A program made the position numbers and the translations under genes. The notes beneath the pieces were generated by a model. That model was not told the DNA's origin and did not search any database. It worked only from the letters and a program-made list of their open reading frames with translations. Shown in pieces: positions 52,264 to 63,028 of a stretch of DNA of 64,000 bases. The stretch is taken from contig JACGWO010000003.1 of NCBI GenBank assembly GCA_034509735.1, positions 5,704,001-5,768,000 on the forward strand, read 5' to 3'. The stretch is from Sesamum alatum. Its lineage: Eukaryota > Streptophyta > Magnoliopsida > Lamiales > Pedaliaceae. Numbering within the stretch: position 1 is the stretch's first letter; the number at the start of each line of letters is the position of its first letter.

Positions 52264-53458
52264 ACCTCATCAAATAAAAAGCAATTTTTATTGATTTTAA
52301 ACTCATAACCATTATTGTCTAACAATGGAATGGAAATGATGTTTTTAATCATACTGGGTACAAAATAAACTTGCTCTAATTCTATGCTAATGGTATCACT
52401 AATAACTAAAGTGGCGGATCCTACTGCTTCTGCCGAGATGGCCTTGCCATTTCCGAGCTTCAGGATCATGTTCCCGCTACTTAGTTTTCTGCTTCTTTTC
52501 AACACCTGCAGATCATTGCAAATGTGAGCTCCACAGCCGGTATCAATACCCAAGAGGCAGAATTAGTGACCATGTTAACCTCAATCACAAATATACCTTG
52601 GTTTGAGAAGAGTTTGGGGCACTCTCTCTTCCAATGCCCTTTCTCACGGCAGTTGATACATATGTCATATGCCTTCGACTGTTGCTTGGAGACAAACCTT
52701 TCCCTTTCCTTTGCCTTTCCCCTCTTTGGCAATGGGAACACTCTGAGTGTTCGTAGCTGCTATGACTGCCTTTCCCTTCCCTTTCTTCCTTTTCCAACGT
52801 CCGGCGCCCTTGCCTTTCGTCTTGGAAGTAGAAGCACCTCCAAACAATACCGAAGGCGTGGACTTCTTAGTCGTTGCCTCGTATTGCACCAACATATTGA
52901 TCAACTCATGAATACCCTTCTCAAGTGCATTCATGTTGTAGTTGACAATAAATTGATCAAAGGAGGGTGGGAGTGACTGAAGGATCACATCTATGTACGT
53001 TTCGTTATCGAGACCTGCCTTTAGGTCCTCGAGCTTTTCCACTAGGGTAAGCATTTTAACCCCATGTTCTTGTACAGAGGATCCTTCTGTCATTTTAGTT
53101 CCAAAGAACGCCTTGGTCGCGACATACCTAGTATGCCGGTCCGGGACTGCATAGCAATCCTTAAGGCGAGCCATTATGGAAGGGACATCGTCTAGCCTTT
53201 CATATTGCTTCTGAATCTCATTGGTCATCGAAGCAAGTATGATGCTACGAACCTTCCGGTTGTCCTTATGCCAAGTCTCGAACGTCTCACGTTCCTCTGG
53301 CGTGGATCCTTCCGGTAAGGTCCTAGGGAGAGGCTCGTCATGACGTAGCCTTGGTTCTCATAATCCAGGACTATCCTGAGATTGCGCAACCAGTCGTTGT
53401 AGTTGGTTCCATTAAATTTGTTTGTCTCAAGAATGGTTGAAAGTGGGTTCTTAGACAT
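52167..53458 (-). pseudogene. E11 gag and protease
   Basis: 53225-53458 holds the gag start (MSKNPLSTILETNKFNG). 52665-53228 holds the capsid core (KAFFGTKMTEGSS, LVEKLEDLKAGLDNE) and the Lys-rich linker. 52499-52741 has the knuckle CINCREKGHWKREC. 52167-52553 has DTGCGAH and the rest of protease. Junctions are single-base shifts. Confidence 0.85.
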
Positions 53459-53835
53459 TTTAAAATCTACATGTTGAAAAACAACGCGCGATCAGCAGAA
53501 AGTAAAGACGGTGGTTTGATAAAAATAATTAAATGCTTGGTCTTTAGTCATTTAATCCTCCCACTATTTATACGAAAACACGGTACTCTCAAACGTAGTT
53601 TTTCGGGAAATCCTTTCCTAGTGGGCTTGGGATCCACAGCGATTTTTCCCATACCCCGCTTTTACGATTCGCATGGAAAAGATCCTGTGGGAGGTATTCC
53701 ATACCATTCTCGTTCCACGAGATTCCCAAGATTATTGCCTCACCCTTTTGCATGATCCCGAGGACTCCAAGCGAATCATGCTAATTAGGCGTTAGACCCG
53801 ACCCAATCGACCGAGCCATGGACCCACTAGTACCC

Positions 53836-53940
53836 CACGACTCGTGAGACAGGTAGCAGCATCCCATTTTTCGTTCATGACATAGTGCAAGCTTCTTTTA
53901 AGTACAATAACGTGCCACGACTCGTGAGACCACGCTATTG
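53836..53940 (-). repeat. Paired CACGACTCGTGAGAC repeats, E11 leader
   Basis: Exact copies at 53836-53850 and 53926-53940. Confidence 0.78.
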
Positions 53941-54967
53941 ACCTAAAACAGCTTCCTCACTATGCCACGGATTGGAAGGCATGGACGAACTCCTAGAGTT
54001 CATGTCCACTTTATCTAGGGTCTAATATTTTAACATTGGTCCAACCAATGTGAGAGTAATAATGACCGAGATCTCATACTATATCCATACATTCATCCAT
54101 AATGCATAAATAAAATCCATCCATAGCAGTTATACATGATAAATAAAACCCATTCATCCATCACAATAACCACATGCAAAATTAAAGCCTAGCACGCCCC
54201 TGTTGGATGATCACAAGCCCGAATCCTATGCGATCCACTGAGCCCGCAGTGGATCTATGGTCAATCTAGGGTTGGTCCTATACTATTACAATAATAGTAA
54301 CCCAATCATCATTCTGATGGGCCTTGGTCTCTTTTTTCTCTTTCTTCACTTCATGGAAAACGCCAAGGGACCTCCGGTCTGGGCTCTCCATGTGGTCCTT
54401 CCTTCTTCTCCACCAATTACAAAAATGGAAACCTCACTCCTAGTCTACTCTCATTACATATAAAAAAATTAGAAACCCCAGCGAAACCCCGGGGGGAGTA
54501 CATAAGGAGGGAGGTAGAAAGCCTTATTATTCCAAGGCACTAGAAAGAGAGAAGGAGAAAGCAGTTAAAGAGGCACACAGGCCCAACAGTAAATTAAACC
54601 ATACATTCGGTCTAGGGCTCGTGATCATCCATTTCCATCCAACACACATAATTACATGATCCAATCACATAATCATAATATTCCAACAACACATGATTTC
54701 CAATCACATCAATCCAAGATGAAAATAAATGAACATGTGCGCAACGTGTGAAAAAATAAAACACAAATATTGGTAATAATATTTTTCTCGTTTTAGGAAA
54801 ACCTTTCCTCATTATTTTAAGTAAAATAACCCGGGATTCCAAATCCATTTATTTTACTCCTAAAATAATGTCTTTAGGAATTTTAGGAAAAATTGAACCC
54901 AAAAAACGAATTTTCAGAATTAATTCAAATTAAAACTGAAAATAAATTTAAAAAATAAAATAATAAT

Positions 54968-54990
54968 GCTAGGGTTTCAAAAACCCTAGC
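54968..54990. repeat. Palindrome with telo-box-like arms (E11 leader)
   Basis: GCTAGGGTTT and AAACCCTAGC around a short loop, at the gag-proximal edge of the GC tract. Confidence 0.8.
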
Positions 54991-55650
54991 TGCAGCAGCC
55001 GCCGGCCGCCGCCACCGGCAGCAGCCGGCAGGCCGTGCGCGCAGGGCAGCAGGCCCAGCCTGCCGCCCCTGCGCGCGCAGGCACTGCCTGGCCGGGCGCG
55101 CGCGCGCAGGCACTGCCTGGCGGGCGCGCGCGCGCAGGCCCCTTGCCTGCGTGCGCGCGCGCCTGGCCGGCAGCGCGCTGCGCGGCCTGGTGTTCCGGCA
55201 GGCCGACGCGCGCGCAGGCTCCTTTGCCTGTGCGCGCGCGCTGGCCTGCTGGCCACCGGCCGCATCCCTGCGTCGCGCGCAGAGCGCGCGCGCAGACGCG
55301 CACTGGGCGTGCCTGCCGGGCGCGCGCGCGCAGACGCCTCCGTCTGCGTGCGCGCGCGCCTGGCGGCGCGCCTGGTGCCCGTCCGCGCGCGGGCTCCTCC
55401 GCCCGCCAGCCTTGCGCGCGCGCGCGCATGGGGCGCGCCTGCCGGGCGCGCGCGCGCAGACACCTCTGTCTGCCCGCGCGCGCGCCTGGAGTCGTTTCCA
55501 TGCGCGCACGCCCGCGCGCAGCCAACCCGGCTGCGCGCTGCCCCTGCGCGGCCGGCAGCGCGCGCGCGCGCAGGCTTCCCATGCCTGCGCGCGTCTGCCC
55601 TGCCGGCAGCGCTCGGCTGCGCGCGGCCAGCCTTCCCGGCTGGCCGGCTG
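54989..55650 (-). repeat. GC-rich hairpin array, E11 leader (best example)
   Basis: About 660 bp. Clear units: CAGGC-ACT-GCCTG at 55078-55090 and again at 55107-55119; CAGGC-CCCTT-GCCTG at 55135-55149; CAGAC-6 nt-GTCTG at 55331-55346 and 55457-55472; GGCCAGCC-5 nt-GGCTGGCC near 55625-55645. Spacers are alternating GCGCGC runs. Stems vary together (A/T pair to G/C pair) between units. Confidence 0.87.
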
Positions 55651-55853
55651 TGACGTTTTTCTCGTTTTTCAGATTAATTCCCATCCCGATTCCCAAGAAA
55701 AACAGAAAATACCAATATTCAGCAATTCACACGAATTAAAAGCAATAAAATAACATGCTTCAAGAATCAAGAAATTCAAGATTTAATAACAACATGCTAT
55801 TTCACGTTTCATGCTTAAAACGCACATAAACCCTAGGCCTATACACCGAACCG

Positions 55854-55866
55854 GGCTCTGATACCA
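55854..55866 (-). promoter_or_regulatory. Primer-binding site (tRNA-iMet), E11
   Basis: TGGTATCAGAGCC on the minus strand, one base inside the 5' LTR. Confidence 0.9.
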
Positions 55867-55867
55867 C

Positions 55868-57860
55868 TGAAAGATTATGTGGATCGTCCCGGGAAAAGCG
55901 CGAATGCGGAAGCGCGGTATAATGAAAAATTAAACGGAATTTAAACATGCTTTTAAATTAAAAACACGTTTCAAAGGGTGTGCCTTTGAAATTTCCCGGG
56001 CATTCGGTGTATCTCATGAACGTATAACATTAAAATAAATCATGGAGGCCATAGGGTTGAAAATTAAAGAGGGGACGAAAATTTAAAACGAGACCTACCC
56101 GTTGTCGTTTTCGTCTTCAACGGCTACACGCGTTGTTCCCCGTTTTGCACCAAGATCTCGTTCTTGAGACCCTCCAAATCGTGACACACGATCCACCCAC
56201 GTATCTTGCACGTCGTGCTAGCAACGAACAAGTGTATAATTTTGGAGTGGATGAATCAATAACACATTATCAATTAATGGTATTGATTCATCAAGATTCT
56301 AATGTTCCAAGAACAAAAGAATCAAGAAAATAATTTTCTTGAGAGAGAGAGAGGGCGGACGAGAGAGATGGGAGAGAGAGATCCGTGTGTGTGTGTGTGT
56401 AGTGTGTGTGTTGGAGATTCATCATCATGTAAATTGTAGGATGCTAGGGGTTTATATAGAAGAGGAGTTTAATCCTCTTTAAACTCCTCTTTTTAAGAAC
56501 TCTAATTTGATTAGGATTTTGACCTAGTCAAAGTCCTAGTCAAACTAGTGTTTTGACCTAGTCAAAACGATCCTAGCCATCCATCTCTCCCATTGATCTC
56601 AACCGTTGATTTAATTTAATTTAATGGAATATTTAAAACCTATTTAAATATTTCCAAGAGGCTAAAATAAATATAAATATTATTTAAGCCCATTAAATAA
56701 ATTCCTTTGATAAATCCAATTTATCAATTTAATTCCTTCTATCAAATAGAAAGAATTATTTCTCCAAGAAAAATAAAGGTTCCGATTAAATCTAATTTAA
56801 TCATTCCTTCACTCCAATATTTAATTCCAAATTAAATATTTAATTGTGTGTGGATAGTGTGTGACTCTTTAGGTTCACCATTCAGCTAGACTTGGTCGGA
56901 TTCCTAGAATCCGTCCGTTACCATGGGTGGCCATCTAGCAACGGTCCATGGCACTAGAGACTAGGTGAAATATTCAGGGATGAACATTTAGGCTCTAACA
57001 GTACGCTTGTCCTTCTGTCTTCGGTCTCATCACTTAGTGTCTAGGGCACGGATAACGCAGGTACCCATCTTGGACCTAAGTGTCGGTCTGTCCTCACTAA
57101 ACGCCGCAAGGGGAAACCTTCCTTCTGTTCAGTCACTGTGGCCACATTTTTTAGGGACAAGACCTAGAGCATACATGAGACTCAACTGTCAAAACCTATT
57201 GACAGGAGACAGATCCTTTCTTGGAAACTACTGTCACTTTGCACACCAGGACTGCACTAGACATGGCTTATGACTACCAAAGAGAATTCTGGCAATCTCT
57301 CACCATATCTAAGATACAGTTCTGATGTACAGGTAAACTCAGTAATTCCTCAAGTCAAAGGACTTGACCTGTACCGTTGGAACCGGGAATACTCGTCATA
57401 CCTTGCAGACCATACTCAAGGTCCTCCATAAGACGGTTCCCACGAGTCACCTCAGTCAGCTGCATCCTAGCAGGCTAACCCACTAACACTGCTTAGACGA
57501 TCCTCGTCACCCGTCGATGAAACACGACAGCAGATGCTTAGTGCAAGTCTCAAATGGAATCCCGGTACCCATTTTTCGGGATTCCTCGACTTGGAGATTT
57601 CCGGACTGATTCGGGAAGACTGATTTCATGGACCTACCTCCAAGCGTAGTCCCAGTCCCTGAAATTGATGCTCAGTCCGTGGGCTTTGTTTGCGTAGTGA
57701 ACAGATATGGAAAAGTAGGTGCAAGTGAACACAAACAAAGTAATGCCAAATGAAAATTCACTTCTTTATTCATTAATGATTTATCAAAACACTTATAATT
57801 GTCTAGACATAGGTTACATATACCCGCCAAAATTGGCTTACATGGTCACCTATTCTAACA
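55868..57860 (-). repeat. E11 5' LTR (type A, 1,993 bp)
   Basis: TGAAAGATTATGTGG...TTCTAACA. TATA (minus) 56451-56459; GT and GA runs at 56341-56412. Nearly identical to 47395-49384. Confidence 0.94.
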
Positions 57861-57865
57861 ATTTC
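57861..57865 (+). repeat. Target-site duplication ATTTC (right, E11)
   Basis: Matches the left copy at 47389-47394 except for one extra T there; the E10 LTR resumes with CCGGGCGTTCGG. Confidence 0.8.
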
Positions 57866-58305
57866 CCGGGCGTTCGGTGTATCTCATGAACGAATAGCAC
57901 AAAATAAATCATGGAGGCCATAGGGTTGGAAATTAAAGAGAGGACGAAAAATTAAAACGAGACCTACCCGTTGTCGTTTTCGTCTTCAACGGCTACAAGC
58001 GTTGTTCCCCGTTTTGCACCAAGATCTCGTCTTTGAGACCCTCTAAATCGTGACACACGATCCACCCACGTATCTTGCACGTCGTGCTAGCAACGAACAA
58101 GTTAATGTTTTTGGAGTGGATGAATCAATAACACATTATTGATTAATGGTATTGATTCATCAAGTTCTTAATGTTCCAAGAACAAAAAGAACCAAGAAAA
58201 TATTTCTTGGAGAGGGAGATAGAATCGGACGAGAGAGAGGGAGAGAGAATCCGTGTGTGTGTGTGTTGGAGTTTTATCATCATTCAACTTGTAGGATGCT
58301 AGGGG

Positions 58306-58314
58306 TTTATATAG
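58306..58314 (-). promoter_or_regulatory. LTR TATA box (E10)
   Basis: CTATATAAA on the minus strand, with the W-box cluster ending about 47 bp upstream. E11 lies on the transcribed side, between this promoter copy and the LTR's outer end. Confidence 0.68.
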
Positions 58315-58360
58315 AAGAGGAGTCTAATCCTCTTTAAACTCCTCTTTCAAGAACTCTATT

Positions 58361-58419
58361 TTGACTAGGATTTTGACCTAGTCAAAGTCCTAGTCAAAGT
58401 AGTGTTTTGACCTAGTCAA
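58361..58419 (-). promoter_or_regulatory. W-box cluster in LTR U3 (E10)
   Basis: Six TTGAC/GTCAA cores in 59 bp with the same order and spacing as in E1 and E2. Confidence 0.58.
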
Positions 58420-59707
58420 AACAATCCTAGCCATCCATCTCTCCCATTCATCTCACCGTTGATTTAATTTAATTTAATGGAATATTTAAAACCTATTTAA
58501 ATATTTCCAAGAGGCTAAAATAAATATAAATATTATTTAAGCCCATTAAATAAATCCCTTTGATAAATCTAATTTATCAATTTAATTCCTTATATCTAAT
58601 AGAAGGAATTATTTCTCCAAGAAAAATAAAGGACCCGATTAAATCCAATTTAATCATTCCTTCACTCCAATATTTAATTCCTAATTAAATATCTAAATGT
58701 GTGTGGATAGTGTGTGACTCTTTAGGTTCACCTTTCAGCTAGACTTGGTCGGATTCCTAGAATCCTTCCGTTACCTGGGTGGCCATCTAGCAACGGTCCA
58801 TGGCACTAGAGACTAGGTGAAATATTCAGGGATGAACATTTAGGCTCTAACAGCACACTTGTCCTTCTGTCTTCGGTCTCATCACTTAGAGTCTAGGGCA
58901 CGGATAATGCAGGTACCCATTTTGGACCTAAGTGTCGGTCTGTCCTCACTAAACGCCGCAAGGGAATCCTTCCCTTCTGTTCAGTTACTGTGGCCACAGA
59001 TTTTAGGGACAAGACACAGAGCATACATGAGACTCAACTGTCAATACCTATTGGCAGGAGACAGATCCTTTCTTGGAAACTACTGTCACTTTGTACACCA
59101 GAACTGTACTAGACATGGCTTATGACTACCAAAGAGAATTCTGGCAATCTCTCACCATATCTAAGATACAGCCCTAACGTACAGGTAAACTGAGCAATTC
59201 CTCAAGTCAAAGGACTTGACCTGTACCGTTGGAACCGGGAATACACGTCATCCTTGCTGACCATACTCAAGGTCCTCCGTAAGACGGTTCCCGCGAGTCA
59301 CCTCAGTCAGCTGCGTCCTAGCATGCTAACCCACTAACACTGCTTAGACGACCCTCGTCACCCGTCGATGAAACACGACAGCAGGTGCTTAGTGCAAGTC
59401 TCAAATGGAATCCCGGTACCCATTTTCGGGATTCCTTGACTTGGAGATTTCCGGACCGATTCGGGAAGACTGATTCCATGGACCTACCTCCAAGCGTAGT
59501 CCCAGTCCCCGAAATTGATTCTCAGTCCGTGGGCTTTGTTTGCGTAGTGAACAGATATGGAAAACAAATATAAGTGAACACAAACAAAGTGATGCCAAAT
59601 GAAATTCACTTCTTTATTCATTAATGATTTATCAAACACCTGAAATTGTCTAGACATAGGTTACATATTCCTGCCAAAATTGGCTTACATGGTCACCTAT
59701 TCTAACA

Positions 59708-59722
59708 ATCTCCCACTTGACC
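59708..59722 (-). promoter_or_regulatory. Polypurine tract, E10
   Basis: GGTCAAGTGGGAGAT on the minus strand, abutting the 3' LTR. Confidence 0.8.
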
Positions 59723-59723
59723 T

Positions 59724-59800
59724 TTAAAGCCAAGCACCCATATGCCTAATCCCCATCTTCTCAAGATGTTGCGTATGAGCACTCTGCGACATAGGCTTTG
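59724..59800 (-). pseudogene. E10 pol C-terminus, out of frame
   Basis: ADPLTKPMSQSAHT...MGAWL and the normal stop (59724-59726) remain, but a 2-bp TG insertion in the TG run at about 59812-59820 throws them out of frame with the rest of pol. Confidence 0.82.
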
Positions 59801-62800
59801 TCAGCGGGTCTGCTGTGTGTTGTCTGCTGAGTTGACTCGGTCCATCCGAATGTCACCTCTTCCTACCATTTCTCTAAGAAGATGGTAGCGTCTAAGAATG
59901 TGTTTGGAACGGTGATGAGATCTCGGTTCCTTTGCTTGCGCTATTGCACCGTTGTTATCACAGAAGATGACAACAGGCTCGGCGATGCTAGGCACCACAC
60001 CCAACTCTTGGATGTAGTTTCTCATCCAAACCGCTTCCTTAGCAGCTTCTGAAGCTACGATGTATTCAGCCTCAGTGGTGGAGTCAGCAGTGGTTGCTTG
60101 CTTGGAACTTTTCCAAGCCACTACTCCTCCGTTGAGTTTGAATACATACCCCGATTGAGACTTGGCATCATCGTCATCAGACTGGAAGCTAGCGTCGCTA
60201 AAGCCTTCCAGAATTAGTTCTCCATTGCCATAGACCAAGAACATTTCCTTAGTCCTCCTAAGGTACTTAAGGATGCCCTTAACGGCATTCCAATGTGCCT
60301 CTCCTGCATAGGACTGATATCTGCTTGTCACGCTCAAAGCGTATGCAATGTCAGGCCTGGTGCAATGGACCGCATATTGGATGCTACCTACGGCAGAAGC
60401 ATAGGGGATGACTTTCATCTTTTCAAGTTCCTCATCAGTCTGCGGGGACTGCTTCTTGGACAACTTGATCCCATGCCTCATTGGAAGGAATCCTCGTTTG
60501 GAGTTGTCCATTCGATATCTCTTTAGGACTTTCTCCATATACGAGTTTTGGGTGAGCCCTAATATCCTTTTAGATCTGTCCCTGACAATCTGGATGCCTA
60601 GGATGTAGGAGGCTTCACCCAAGTCCTTCATGGAAAACTTGGTTGACAACCATGCTTTTGTGTTTCGTAACATTCTGACGTCATTACCAATGAGCAGAAT
60701 GTCATCCACGTAAAGCACTAGGAACACTATAGAGCTCCCACTGACCTTCTTGTATACACAAGGGTCGGATTCGTTTTTGATGAAGTCATATCCCCGTATT
60801 ACTTCATCAAATCGAATATTCCAACTTCGGGATGCTTGTTTGAGGCCATAGATGGACTTCTGGAGACGACAGACCTTCTGTTCTTCTCCAGTGACCGTGA
60901 AACCCTCCGGCTGATCCATATAGATCTCTTCTTCAACGAAACCGTTGAGGAAGGCCGTTTTCACGTCCATCTGCCATATTTCATAGTCATACCATGCTGC
61001 TATGGCAAGCAGGATCCGAATGGACTTAGCCATGGCTACTGGCGAGTAGGTATCCTCAAAATCGACCCCGGGTCGTTGAGTGTATCCCTTAGCTACAAGC
61101 CTAGCCTTAAAGGTTGTGACTTCTCCATCAACGCCGAGTTTGCGCTTGTAGACCCACTTACAGCCCACTGGCTTAACACCTTTCGGTGGATCTACAAGTC
61201 TCCAAACTTGGTTATCGCTCATGGAGTCCATTTCGGTCTTCATGGCCTCAAGCCATTTCCCGGAGTCGATGTCAGACATCGCTTCCCCGTATGTCTTAGG
61301 ATCGTTATCCAGAAGATCGGTCGCACCTAGAAACCCATATCTCACTGGAGGTCTGGATTCTCTAGTGGACCTACGGAGGACGGGAACGTCAGTGGTGACT
61401 GTGGGCGCTGACTGTATCGGAGCCGGCGGTTCAGGGGCCGGGACTGGCCTTTCTTGAGGTTGTCCTTCATGCCTAGCATGTTGGACTTCTCTAGGTTGGT
61501 CAGCCCTCCGTGCGTTAATCCTAAATCCTCTTGGTGAGGTTTCCGCGGCTATTTCTGATGGCTGAGTTCCATCACTTGATTCCTCAAGGATCAGCTCATC
61601 AGGTTGGATATCCTCCGGGAAGCCTTGCTCCAAGAATACTGTATTCTTTGAAACAAATACCTTTTGTTCCAAAGGGTCATAAAAGTAATAACCCGCAGTT
61701 TCTCTAGGGTATCCAACGAACCTGCATAGGCTAGACCTGGATTCTAGCTTATCTCCCACTAACCTCTTGACGTATGCGGGGCTACCCCACACTTTCAAGT
61801 AATTGTAGGACGCAGGCTTGCCGTGCCATATCTCATATGGCGTTTGGGTCAATGCACTGGTAGGCGCCAAATTCAACAACTTGGCTGCCGTTTCTAATGC
61901 ATAACCCCAAAACGATAAGGGCAATTTGGTAAAACTCATCATGGACCGAACCATGTCCAACAGGGTTCGGTTCCTCCTTTCAGAGACGCCATTTAACTGT
62001 GGTGTTCCGGGAGGTGTCCATTCTGATATTATACCATGTTCTTTTAGACAATCAAGGAATTCGGCACTAAGGTATTCACCACCTCGGTCTGACCGTAGGA
62101 CTTTAATTTTGCAGTTGGTCTGGTTCTCCACTTCAAGTCTGAATTCTTTAAACCTCTCAAGAGCTTCAGACTTGTACCTCATTAGGTAAACATAACCATA
62201 CCGTGAATGATCATCGGTGAAGGTTATGAAGTAGGAGAACCCACCTCGAGCCTGCGTCCTTAGTGGTCCACATACGTCTGTATGGACCAAGTCCAACAGA
62301 CCCGTGGCAAGCCTACTTTGACCTACAAAGGGCTTCTTGGTCATTTTCCCTCTTAGACAAGATTCACAAGTTGGTAGATCGCTCAAGTCCCCAACCTCTA
62401 GGTTCTTTGAGTCTACCAACCTTTTCATCCTATCTTGGGATATGTGACCTAGCCTAGCGTGCCACAGACGTGCGTTCCCGTTATTATCTAATTTCCGTTT
62501 GTGTTGAGCGTTAAGAACGAAATTCGTTTGTTGCAAGATATAGAGCCCGTTGTGCAATGTACCAAGTAGATGAGCAATTCCACACCTCATCAAATAAAAG
62601 CAGTTTTTATTGATTCTGAACTCATAACCACTATTGTCCAACAATGGAATGGAAACGATGTTCTTAATCATACTAGGTACAAAATAAACCTGCTCTAATT
62701 CTATGCTAATGGTATCACTAATCACTAAAGTGGCGGATCCTACTGCTTCTGCCGAGATGGCCTTGCCATTTCCAAGCTTCAGGATCATGTCCCCGCTACT

Positions 62801-62908
62801 TAGTTTTCTGCTTCTTTTCAGCACCTGCAAATCATTGCAAATGTGAGCTCCACAGCCGGTATCCAATACCCAAGAGGCAGAATTAGTGACCATATTAACC
62901 TCAATCAC
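59801..62908 (-). CDS. E10 pol: protease, integrase, reverse transcriptase, RNase H (1,035 codons)
   Basis: The longest frame in the window; it is open further upstream to 63028. Protease: DTGCGAH (D16). Integrase HHCC: H150, H155, C181, C184. Catalytic triad D211, D274, E310 (62- and 35-residue spacing). Linker with LRRSTRESRPP (about 511-521). Reverse transcriptase: QMDVKTAFLNG (646-656) and YVDD (733-736). RNase H: D905 in SDASF, E946/E948 in TTEAEY, D984 in FCDNN. All expected catalytic residues are present. A 2-bp insertion swaps the last 34 or so residues for a short QQTR tail, beyond the known RNase H catalytic residues. It would form one polyprotein with gag but for the stop at 63029. 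Copia order (integrase before RT) is certain; the finer lineage is not (long LTRs hint at Angela/TAR-like). Confidence 0.93.
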   Translation of the reverse strand: MIEVNMVTNSASWVLDTGCGAHICNDLQVLKRSRKLSSGDMILKLGNGKAISAEAVGSATLVISDTISIELEQVYFVPSMIKNIVSIPLLDNSGYEFRINKNCFYLMRCGIAHLLGTLHNGLYILQQTNFVLNAQHKRKLDNNGNARLWHARLGHISQDRMKRLVDSKNLEVGDLSDLPTCESCLRGKMTKKPFVGQSRLATGLLDLVHTDVCGPLRTQARGGFSYFITFTDDHSRYGYVYLMRYKSEALERFKEFRLEVENQTNCKIKVLRSDRGGEYLSAEFLDCLKEHGIISEWTPPGTPQLNGVSERRNRTLLDMVRSMMSFTKLPLSFWGYALETAAKLLNLAPTSALTQTPYEIWHGKPASYNYLKVWGSPAYVKRLVGDKLESRSSLCRFVGYPRETAGYYFYDPLEQKVFVSKNTVFLEQGFPEDIQPDELILEESSDGTQPSEIAAETSPRGFRINARRADQPREVQHARHEGQPQERPVPAPEPPAPIQSAPTVTTDVPVLRRSTRESRPPVRYGFLGATDLLDNDPKTYGEAMSDIDSGKWLEAMKTEMDSMSDNQVWRLVDPPKGVKPVGCKWVYKRKLGVDGEVTTFKARLVAKGYTQRPGVDFEDTYSPVAMAKSIRILLAIAAWYDYEIWQMDVKTAFLNGFVEEEIYMDQPEGFTVTGEEQKVCRLQKSIYGLKQASRSWNIRFDEVIRGYDFIKNESDPCVYKKVSGSSIVFLVLYVDDILLIGNDVRMLRNTKAWLSTKFSMKDLGEASYILGIQIVRDRSKRILGLTQNSYMEKVLKRYRMDNSKRGFLPMRHGIKLSKKQSPQTDEELEKMKVIPYASAVGSIQYAVHCTRPDIAYALSVTSRYQSYAGEAHWNAVKGILKYLRRTKEMFLVYGNGELILEGFSDASFQSDDDDAKSQSGYVFKLNGGVVAWKSSKQATTADSTTEAEYIVASEAAKEAVWMRNYIQELGVVPSIAEPVVIFCDNNGAIAQAKEPRSHHRSKHILRRYHLLREMVGRGDIRMDRVNSADNTQQTR

Positions 62909-62938
62909 ATATATACCTTGGTTTGAGAAGAGTTTGGG

Positions 62939-62980
62939 GCACTCTCTCTTCCAATGCCCTTTCTCACGGCAGTTGATACA
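62939..62980 (-). other. E10 gag zinc knuckle codons
   Basis: CINCREKGHWKREC, a C-x2-C-x4-H-x4-C RNA-binding knuckle, in frame with both gag (upstream of the stop) and pol. Confidence 0.85.
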
Positions 62981-63028
62981 TATGTCATAAGCCTTTGACT
63001 GTTGCTTGGAGACAACCTTTCCCTTTCC

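Larger units (their letters stand above)
49401..53458 (-). pseudogene. E11 gag-pol (broken polyprotein gene)
   Basis: All domains are present in normal order, start 53456-53458, stop 49401-49403. The frame breaks at least ten times. Examples are an extra base near 49738, one missing near 50101, one extra near 50391, a TAG replacing Gln of IWQMDVK at 50647-50649, two bases missing near 50936, an extra T near 51803, an extra A near 52243, and one base missing near 52545 and near 53339. Most are in homopolymers. A young element with near-identical LTRs but so many 1-bp shifts suggests sequencing error as well as decay. Confidence 0.86.
53459..55853 (-). other. E11 leader (about 2.4 kb)
   Basis: Complete leader with all modules: CACGACTCGTGAGAC pair, GCCTAGCACGCCCCTG block near 54188, AT-rich middle, palindrome 54968-54990, hairpin array 54989-55650, AT-rich segment, PBS. 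No gene seen; Ala/Arg-rich frames in the GC tract are not credible proteins. Confidence 0.83.
47395..57860 (-). mobile_element. E11: complete-structure Ty1/copia retrotransposon, minus strand, nested in the E10 LTR
   Basis: 3' LTR 47395-49384, gag-pol 49401-53458, leader, PBS 55854-55866, 5' LTR 55868-57860; 10,466 bp. Flanked by ATTT(T)C at 47389-47394 and ATTTC at 57861-57865 inside the E10 LTR. The LTRs are almost identical, differing mainly by single-base homopolymer indels, so this is among the youngest insertions. Confidence 0.93.
57866..59707 (-). repeat. E10 3' LTR, second part (1,842 bp)
   Basis: Continues 47266-47394; the joined LTR is about 1,971 bp. Ends TTCTAACA next to the polypurine tract. 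TATA (minus) 58306-58314; W-box cluster 58361-58419. Confidence 0.92.

Noticed and set aside
54989..55650. Possible CRISPR-like array in the GC tract
   Set aside because: Units are short variable hairpins without constant direct repeats or unique spacers, and the DNA is plant nuclear retrotransposon.
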